From assembly GCF_010993975.1 (NCBI RefSeq), contig NZ_JAACZO010000052.1:1-64000 (forward strand): 64,000 bases of DNA, written 5' to 3'. The translations under genes were made by a program, and so were the position numbers. The DNA comes from Halomonas faecis. GTDB lineage: Bacteria > Pseudomonadota > Gammaproteobacteria > Pseudomonadales > Halomonadaceae. The notes below the pieces were generated by a model, which saw nothing but the letters and a program-made list of their open reading frames with translations, searched no databases and was not told the origin of the DNA. Shown piece after piece: positions 57,740-64,000 of this stretch (positions are counted from its first letter, which is position 1; each line of letters starts with the position of its first letter).

Positions 57740-58636
57740 ATGAGCACTGCAAAGACCAAGACCCTCGCCGCGACCGATGGCCAGGCATCGGTAGCCCAGC
57801 CCTCCCGGACGACGTGGCTGACCTCGGCAAGGACTCGTCGTCTGGGCCTGACGGCGCTGGGCTGGACTATCGCCTGCCTGATCTTCTTCCCGATCTTCTG
57901 GATGGTGCTGACCGGCTTCAAGACCGAGTCGGCGGCCATCGCCGATCCCAGTCTGATCTTCTCGCCGACGCTGGAGAGCTACATCGCCGTCCAGGCGCGT
58001 GCGGACTACTTCAAGTTCGCCCTGAACAGCGTGGTGGTGGCCCTTGGCTCGACGCTCGCGGCGCTCGCGCTCGCCATTCCCTCGGCCTACTCCATGGCCT
58101 TCCTGCCCACTCGGCGCACCAAGGGCACGCTGCTGTGGATGCTCTCCACCAAGATGCTGCCGCCGGTGGGCGTGCTGGTGCCGATCTATCTGCTGTTTCG
58201 CGACGTCGGGCTGCTCGACACCCGCACCGGTCTGACCATCGTCTACACGCTGATGAACCTGCCGATCGTCGTATGGATGCTCTACACCTTCTTCAAGGAT
58301 CTGCCCAAGGACATCCTCGAGGCGGGGCGCATGGACGGTGCCAGCACTCTGCAGGAGGTGTGTTTCCTGCTGCTGCCGCTCACCCTGCCGGGGATCGCCT
58401 CGACCGGGCTGCTATCGGTGATCCTGAGCTGGAACGAGGCCTTCTGGAGCCTCAATCTCACCTCCTCCAAAGCGGCGCCGCTGACCGCCTACATCGCCTC
58501 TTTTTCCAGCCCCGAAGGCCTGTTCTGGGCCAAGCTCTCCGCCGCCTCGACGATGGCCATCGCGCCCATCCTGGTATTCGGCTGGCTTACCCAGAAACAG
58601 ATGGTACGCGGCCTGACCTTCGGCGCAGTGAAATAG
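57740..58636 (+). CDS. smoG: Polyol ABC permease 2
   Basis: A 298-aa MalG-type permease; six helices, EAA loop ILEAGRMDGASTLQEVCFLLLP, and the usual C-terminal QKQMVRGLTFGAVK. The codons for this ending are found again, slightly altered, 94 bp further on (58654-58730), the mark of a partial duplication or recombination. Confidence 0.88.
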   Translation: MSTAKTKTLAATDGQASVAQPSRTTWLTSARTRRLGLTALGWTIACLIFFPIFWMVLTGFKTESAAIADPSLIFSPTLESYIAVQARADYFKFALNSVVVALGSTLAALALAIPSAYSMAFLPTRRTKGTLLWMLSTKMLPPVGVLVPIYLLFRDVGLLDTRTGLTIVYTLMNLPIVVWMLYTFFKDLPKDILEAGRMDGASTLQEVCFLLLPLTLPGIASTGLLSVILSWNEAFWSLNLTSSKAAPLTAYIASFSSPEGLFWAKLSAASTMAIAPILVFGWLTQKQMVRGLTFGAVK

Positions 58637-58653
58637 GCTTTCGACGATGCCAA

Positions 58654-58730
58654 ATACTGGTCTTCGGCTGGCGCTTTCGCCAACTACAAAACAGATGGTG
58701 CGCGGCTTGACCTTCGGCGCCGTCAAGTAA
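58654..58730 (+). repeat. Duplicated 3' end of the smoG permease gene
   Basis: This 77-bp stretch repeats 58568-58636 with scattered substitutions and an 8-bp insertion. It again reads ACAGATGGTGCGCGG...GGCGCCGTCAAGTAA, that is, the permease ending QMVRGLTFGAVK and a stop, but it has no start of its own. The differences are mostly at synonymous positions, so it looks like the end of a related permease gene brought in by recombination rather than a fresh tandem copy. Confidence 0.7.
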
Positions 58731-58745
58731 TCCGGGAGTTTTCGC

Positions 58746-59894
<1,149 letters not shown>

Positions 59895-59903
59895 GGGGAG
59901 CCC

Positions 59904-60578
59904 ATGGAGACCCTGATCTTCGACTGCGACGGCGTGCTGGTGGACAGTGAAGCGATCGCCGAGGCGACCTTGGTGACACTGCTCGGCGAGTGGCTGCCGG
60001 ACCTGGATGCCGACACCGTGCTCAGCCAGGCGCTGGGCATGACCACCGCCGATATCCTGTGCCACCTAGAGGGGCTGAGCGTGCATGGCCTGCCCCCGGC
60101 GGCCAGCGAGCGAGTGGACGACACCATCGAGGCGAGGCTGGCCCGGGAGCTGCAGGCGATACCAGGCGTGGCCGAGGCGATCGCCGCCATCGATCTGCCC
60201 AAGGCGGTAGTTTCCAACAGTCGACGTCGACGAGTGTTGGCATCGCTGGCCACGACCGGGCTGGATGCCCGGCTCGGCGGGGCGCCGATCTTCACCGCCG
60301 AGCAGGTGGCCCGTCCCAAGCCGGATTCCGCCCTCTACCGGCTGGCCGCCGAGATGCTGGGGACCGCGCCGATGAACTGCCTGGTGGTCGAGGACAGCGT
60401 CTCCGGGGTCACCGCTGCCCACGCTGCCGGCATGACGGTGATCGGCTTCACCGGTGCCAGCCATGTGCAGCCGGGGCAGGCGGAGCGTCTGCAGCAGGCC
60501 GGTGCCTGGCGGGTCATCGAGCGCATGCAGGATCTCGAGCCACTGGTGAAAGCGTGGAACCGACGACGGCGCGCCTGA
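59904..60578 (+). CDS. HAD phosphatase (beta-phosphoglucomutase-like)
   Basis: A 224-aa HAD hydrolase: motif I FDCDGVLVDSE, motif II VSNSRR, Lys in RPKPDS, motif IV VVEDSVSGVTAAHAAGM. The helical cap after motif I places it in subfamily I. HAD genes are common in hexitol operons, perhaps removing phosphate from polyol or ketose phosphates made by side reactions; the substrate here is not known. It lies 9 bp after smoK. Confidence 0.85.
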   Translation: METLIFDCDGVLVDSEAIAEATLVTLLGEWLPDLDADTVLSQALGMTTADILCHLEGLSVHGLPPAASERVDDTIEARLARELQAIPGVAEAIAAIDLPKAVVSNSRRRRVLASLATTGLDARLGGAPIFTAEQVARPKPDSALYRLAAEMLGTAPMNCLVVEDSVSGVTAAHAAGMTVIGFTGASHVQPGQAERLQQAGAWRVIERMQDLEPLVKAWNRRRRA

Positions 60579-60622
60579 ACCCAGAGCCCTTGCCACCCAC
60601 CCCGCACTGCGAGATACGACAC

Positions 60623-61411
60623 ATGAAACTGCTAGATCGGATAGCCATCGTCACCGGCGGTGCCCGCGGCATCGGCCTGGCCATCTGCCGAGCCTATCTG
60701 GAGGAAGGCGCCTCGGTGGTCATCGCCGACATCGATCGCAGCGCCATCGACGCGGCCCTGGCCACGCTGGAAATCGAAGGGTGCGATGCCTCGCGCCTGA
60801 TGGGCGCGCGCCTGGACGTCTGCGACCTTCGGTCCATCGACGCCATGGTGGCAAGCGTGGTCGAGCGTTTCGGCGGCATCGACATCCTGGTCAACAACGC
60901 AGCCGTCTTCGACATGGCCCCGGTACTGGAGGTGACCGAGGCCAGCTACGACAAGCAGTTCGCCGTCAACGTCAAGGGTCTGTTCTTCACCCTCCAGGCA
61001 GTGGCCAGAGCCATGGTGGACCGTGGCAAGGGCGGGGCGATCATCAATATGGCTTCCCAGGCGGGGCGCCGCGGCGAGCCGCTGGTGAGCATGTACTGTG
61101 CCACCAAGGCGGCGGTGATCAGCCTGACTCAGTCCTGTGCCCTGGACCTGATCCAGCACGGCATCCGCGTCAACGGCATCGCCCCGGGGGTGGTGGATAC
61201 CCCCATGTGGGGCGAAGTGGATGCCCTCTTCGCCCGCTACGAGAAGCGGCCCTTGGGCGAGAAGAAGCGCCTGGTGGGCGAAGCGGTGCCCTACGGGCGC
61301 ATGGGACGACCGGAGGACTACGCCGGACCGGCGGTCTTTTTGGCCAGCGACGACAGCGAGTACGTGGTCGCCCAGACCCTCAACGTCGACGGCGGCAACT
61401 GGATGAGCTGA
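60623..61411 (+). CDS. smoS: Sorbitol dehydrogenase-like SDR
   Basis: A 262-aa classical short-chain dehydrogenase: cofactor motif TGGARGIG, NNAAV, catalytic Ser in MASQAGRRG, YCATK with Tyr and Lys, and the terminus NVDGGNWMS. Asp in VIADIDR after beta-2 indicates NAD. It resembles SmoS, which oxidises D-sorbitol to fructose and also galactitol. It lies between the HAD gene and the broken kinase. Confidence 0.88.
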   Translation: MKLLDRIAIVTGGARGIGLAICRAYLEEGASVVIADIDRSAIDAALATLEIEGCDASRLMGARLDVCDLRSIDAMVASVVERFGGIDILVNNAAVFDMAPVLEVTEASYDKQFAVNVKGLFFTLQAVARAMVDRGKGGAIINMASQAGRRGEPLVSMYCATKAAVISLTQSCALDLIQHGIRVNGIAPGVVDTPMWGEVDALFARYEKRPLGEKKRLVGEAVPYGRMGRPEDYAGPAVFLASDDSEYVVAQTLNVDGGNWMS

Positions 61412-61438
61412 AACCCGACTGGCGGGAGGCGAGACCAC

Positions 61439-61549
61439 ATGACACCCCATATCCATGATGTGGCCGCGCGGGTACGGGAGGCGGCGGGTGATCGCCGACG
61501 CTTCATCGTAGCCCTGGCCGGCGAGCGACTGAGCTGCACACTCACATGA
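61439..61549 (+). pseudogene. Remnant of a nucleoside/fructose-type kinase gene
   Basis: A 36-codon ORF with a good RBS (GGGAGGC) reading MTPHIHDVAARVREAAGDRR and RFIVALAGERLSCTLT. The first 30 residues match the start of P-loop kinases of the FrcK/pantothenate-kinase-like family often found in such operons. The P-loop that should follow ALAG (PPGAGKST-type) is gone and mtlK begins 32 bp later. About 180 codons appear deleted. Fructose produced by SmoS and MtlK must then be phosphorylated by a kinase elsewhere. Confidence 0.55.
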
Positions 61550-61580
61550 TGCCCACACCAGGAGCGGCAGGAGACACTCA

Positions 61581-63068
61581 ATGACTCGACTCAACAACGC
61601 CAATCTGGGCTGGCTGTCCCCCGAGGTCGCCACGCCCCGCTATGATCGTCGCGCCATTTCCCCCGGTATCGTCCATTTCGGGGTGGGGGGCTTTCACCGC
61701 GCCCATCAAGCCATGTATCTCGACGCGCTGATGAACCGTGGCGAGGCGCTCGATTGGGGCATCGTCGGCGTTGGGGTGATGCCCGACGACCGCCGCATGC
61801 GCGAAGCCCTGGCCGCCCAGGATCATCTCTACACCCTGGTGATCAAACATCCCGACGGCCGCCGCGAGCCGCGAGTCATCGGCAGCCTGGTGGATTACCT
61901 CTTCGCCCCCGACGATCCGGCAGCGGTGGTGGAGCGCCTCGCCGATCCGGCGATCCGCATCGTCTCGCTGACCGTCACCGAGGGTGGCTACAATTTCCAT
62001 CCGATCTCCGGCGAGTTCGACCTGGCCAACCCCGACATCCGTCACGACCTGGACCATCCCGAGGCGCCGAAGACGACCTTCGGGCTGATCGTCGAGGGGC
62101 TGGTGAGGCGCCGCGAGCGCGGCATCCCGCCCTTCACGGTAATGTCGTGCGACAACATCCAGGGCAACGGCGAAGTGGCGCAGGAGACTTTCACCGCCTA
62201 TGCCCGGGCCCGGGATCCGGCGCTCGCCGACTGGATCGACGCCTCGGTGGCCTTTCCCAACGCCATGGTAGACCGCATCACCCCGGTGACCGCCGAGTCA
62301 GACATCGCCGAACTGGCGGAGCGCTTCGTCGTCGAGGACGCCTGGCCGGTGGTCTGCGAGCCCTTCACCCAGTGGGTGCTGGAGGATCGGTTCGTCGCCG
62401 GGCGACCGCCGCTGGAGGCGGTGGGAGTGCAACTGGTGGACGACGTGGCGCCCTACGAGCAGATGAAGCTGCGCCTGCTCAATGCCAGCCACCAGGCGCT
62501 GGCCTACTTCGGCTATCTCGCCGGCTACCGCTACGCTCACGAGGTGTGCCGGGACCCACTGTTCGTCGACTTCCTGCTCGATTACATGCGCTGCGAGGGG
62601 TCACCGACCCTGGCCTCGGTGCCGGGCATCGACCTGGAAGAGTACCGCCTCACCCTGATCGAGCGCTTCGCCAATCCCGAGGTGAAGGACTCCCTGGCGC
62701 GGCTCTGTGCCGAGAGTTCGGATCGCATTCCCAAGTGGCTGCTACCGGTGATTCGCGAGCAGTTGGCCCGGGGCGGCGAGATCCGGCGCAGCGCGGCGGT
62801 GGTGGCCAGCTGGGCGCGCTATGCCGAGGGCGAGGATGAGCGCGGCGAACCCATCGCGGTGGTGGATCGTCTCAAGGAAGAGCTGATGGCGATCGCCGCC
62901 GAGAATCGCACTCGGCCGATGGCGTTCATCGAGAACCGCGAGCTGTTCGGCGACCTGGGCGAGGACCCGCGCTTTCGCGAGGCCTATCTGTCGGTCCTGC
63001 ACTCGCTCCACGAAGGCGGCAGCCGTGCCACACTGGAGTCACTGATGACGACACGAGGAGAGGCCTGA
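61581..63068 (+). CDS. mtlK: Mannitol/polyol 2-dehydrogenase (long-chain)
   Basis: A 495-aa PSLDR-family dehydrogenase oxidising D-mannitol (and often D-arabitol or sorbitol) to the 2-keto sugar with NAD. HFGVGGFHRAHQA forms the N-terminal nucleotide segment; catalytic K-x4-N-x2-H is MKLRLLNASHQAL. GVMPDDRRMREAL and VTEGGYNF are also family blocks. The stop overlaps the xylB start (TGATG). Confidence 0.92.
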   Translation: MTRLNNANLGWLSPEVATPRYDRRAISPGIVHFGVGGFHRAHQAMYLDALMNRGEALDWGIVGVGVMPDDRRMREALAAQDHLYTLVIKHPDGRREPRVIGSLVDYLFAPDDPAAVVERLADPAIRIVSLTVTEGGYNFHPISGEFDLANPDIRHDLDHPEAPKTTFGLIVEGLVRRRERGIPPFTVMSCDNIQGNGEVAQETFTAYARARDPALADWIDASVAFPNAMVDRITPVTAESDIAELAERFVVEDAWPVVCEPFTQWVLEDRFVAGRPPLEAVGVQLVDDVAPYEQMKLRLLNASHQALAYFGYLAGYRYAHEVCRDPLFVDFLLDYMRCEGSPTLASVPGIDLEEYRLTLIERFANPEVKDSLARLCAESSDRIPKWLLPVIREQLARGGEIRRSAAVVASWARYAEGEDERGEPIAVVDRLKEELMAIAAENRTRPMAFIENRELFGDLGEDPRFREAYLSVLHSLHEGGSRATLESLMTTRGEA

Positions 63069-64000
63069 TGTACGTCGGGGTGGACTGCGGCACCCAGAGC
63101 ACCAAGGTGGTTCTGGTCGATGTCGACGATGGCCGGGTTCTCGGTGAGGCGAGCCGGCCGCACCGCCTGGACGAAGGCGAGGGCGGTCGCCGCGAGCAGG
63201 ATCCCGGGGAGTGGATCGCGGCACTACGCGGCGCCTTCGAAGCGATGCTGGCGACCACCGGCATCGACCCTGGGGCGATCCGCGCCATCGGCGTATCCGG
63301 CCAGCAGCACGGCCTGGTGGCCCTGGACGGAGCCGGCCAGCCGGTACACCCGGCCAAGCTGTGGTGCGACACCGAAACGGCCCCCTGGAACGCGGCGCTG
63401 ATCGAGCGCCTGGGTGGCGAGGTGGGCTGCCTCGACCGGCTCGGCTTGGTACTGCAGACGGGATACACCGCTTCCAAGATCGCCTGGCTGCGCGATGCCC
63501 GGCCCGAGGCCTACGAGCGCATCGAAAGCCTGCTGCTGCCCCACGACTACCTCAACTTCTGGCTCACCGGCGAGCGGGTGGCCGAGGCGGGAGACGCCTC
63601 CGGCACCGGCTACTTCGACACGCGGGCCCGGCGCTGGCGCCACGACGTCCTGGCCGAGATCGCCCCGGAGCTCGACCCCGAACGGGTGCTGCCGCGTCTG
63701 ATCGAATCCCACGAGCCGGCCGGCATCGTTCGCCCCGAGCTGGCCCGCGAGCTGGGGTTGAGCGACGGCGTGCTGGTTTCCAGTGGGGGCGGCGACAACA
63801 TGCTTGGCGCCATCGGCACCGGCAACATCCGTCCGGGCCTGGTGACCCTGAGTCTCGGTACTTCGGGCACCATCTGCGCCCACTCCCCCGAGCCGGTGGT
63901 GGCCGACAGCGCCATGGTGGCCAACTTCTGCGCCAGCCATGGCGGCTGGTTGCCGCTGGTCTGCACCATGAACGTCACCTCGGCGACCACGCGCATCCGC
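63068..64000 (+). CDS. xylB: Xylulokinase, 3' end beyond window
   Basis: The first 311 residues of an FGGY kinase: YVGVDCGTQSTKVVLVD (ATP site), GVSGQQHGLVALD, LLPHDYLNFWLTGE, EAGDASGTGYFD with catalytic Asp, and SLGTSGTICAH. Full-length relatives are around 490 aa, so about 180 residues lie outside the window. It phosphorylates D-xylulose, the product of D-arabitol oxidation by MtlK, so the operon can handle pentitols as well. Confidence 0.92.
   Translation, partial: MYVGVDCGTQSTKVVLVDVDDGRVLGEASRPHRLDEGEGGRREQDPGEWIAALRGAFEAMLATTGIDPGAIRAIGVSGQQHGLVALDGAGQPVHPAKLWCDTETAPWNAALIERLGGEVGCLDRLGLVLQTGYTASKIAWLRDARPEAYERIESLLLPHDYLNFWLTGERVAEAGDASGTGYFDTRARRWRHDVLAEIAPELDPERVLPRLIESHEPAGIVRPELARELGLSDGVLVSSGGGDNMLGAIGTGNIRPGLVTLSLGTSGTICAHSPEPVVADSAMVANFCASHGGWLPLVCTMNVTSATTRIR

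Overview
The window is high-GC gammaproteobacterial chromosome, most likely from a Halomonas-type halophile (Halomonadaceae). The GH13 alpha-glucosidase closely resembles the Halomonas enzyme I know. Sugar catabolism runs through an Entner-Doudoroff cluster with HexR, and many exported proteins are rich in Asp and Glu. I see no rRNA, tRNA, CRISPR array or prophage. A partial ISL3-type insertion sequence lies at the left edge.

Region A (about 1.5-15.4 kb) is the unusual part. An ECF sigma factor and zinc-finger anti-sigma factor are co-transcribed with two small glycosyltransferases. Six promoter-like sites, in three divergent pairs, share TGTAAGG (one is GGTAAGG), a 15-16 nt spacer and YNAC. 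They precede (i) a 53-aa secreted peptide, (ii) a TTL (tubulin-tyrosine-ligase type ATP-grasp)-PqqD fusion with an 85-aa Glu/Gly-tailed peptide, a DinB-like protein and a DUF302 protein, (iii) the sigma operon itself, (iv) a second DUF302 protein, (v) a phosphotransferase-YnjBCD operon and (vi) a c-type cytochrome. The cytochrome has nearly the same N-terminal leader and an even longer Glu-Gly-Ala repeat than the 85-aa peptide. TTL enzymes of eukaryotes add amino acids to Glu/Gly-rich tubulin tails, and PqqD domains bind leader peptides. My hypothesis is that this is a bacterial tail-modification system acting on leader-tagged acidic-tail proteins under ECF control.

Region B (15.5-23.7 kb) holds an NfeD-type membrane protease with its slipin partner, a DMT exporter, a SulP anion transporter and two almost identical tandem universal stress proteins flanking an NAD-type isocitrate dehydrogenase.

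Region C (23.8-64 kb) is a carbohydrate block. It contains an alpha-glucoside system (aglEFGAK, its LacI regulator, a sugar porin), an MFS transporter, a DksA-like protein and a PhnCDE-type (possibly selenate) ABC transporter. These are followed by a sodium:solute symporter, hexR, zwf-pgl-eda, an Aer-like chemoreceptor, pgi, the fructose PTS (fruBKA) with a divergent Cra/FruR regulator, and a SorC-regulated polyol operon (smoEFGK, HAD phosphatase, smoS, mtlK, xylB). Glucose, maltose-type sugars, fructose and polyols would all converge on hexose phosphates and the Entner-Doudoroff route. Candidate operators for AglR, HexR, FruR and the SorC regulator sit at the expected places. The polyol operon carries two scars: a duplicated permease 3' end and a kinase reduced to its first 36 codons.
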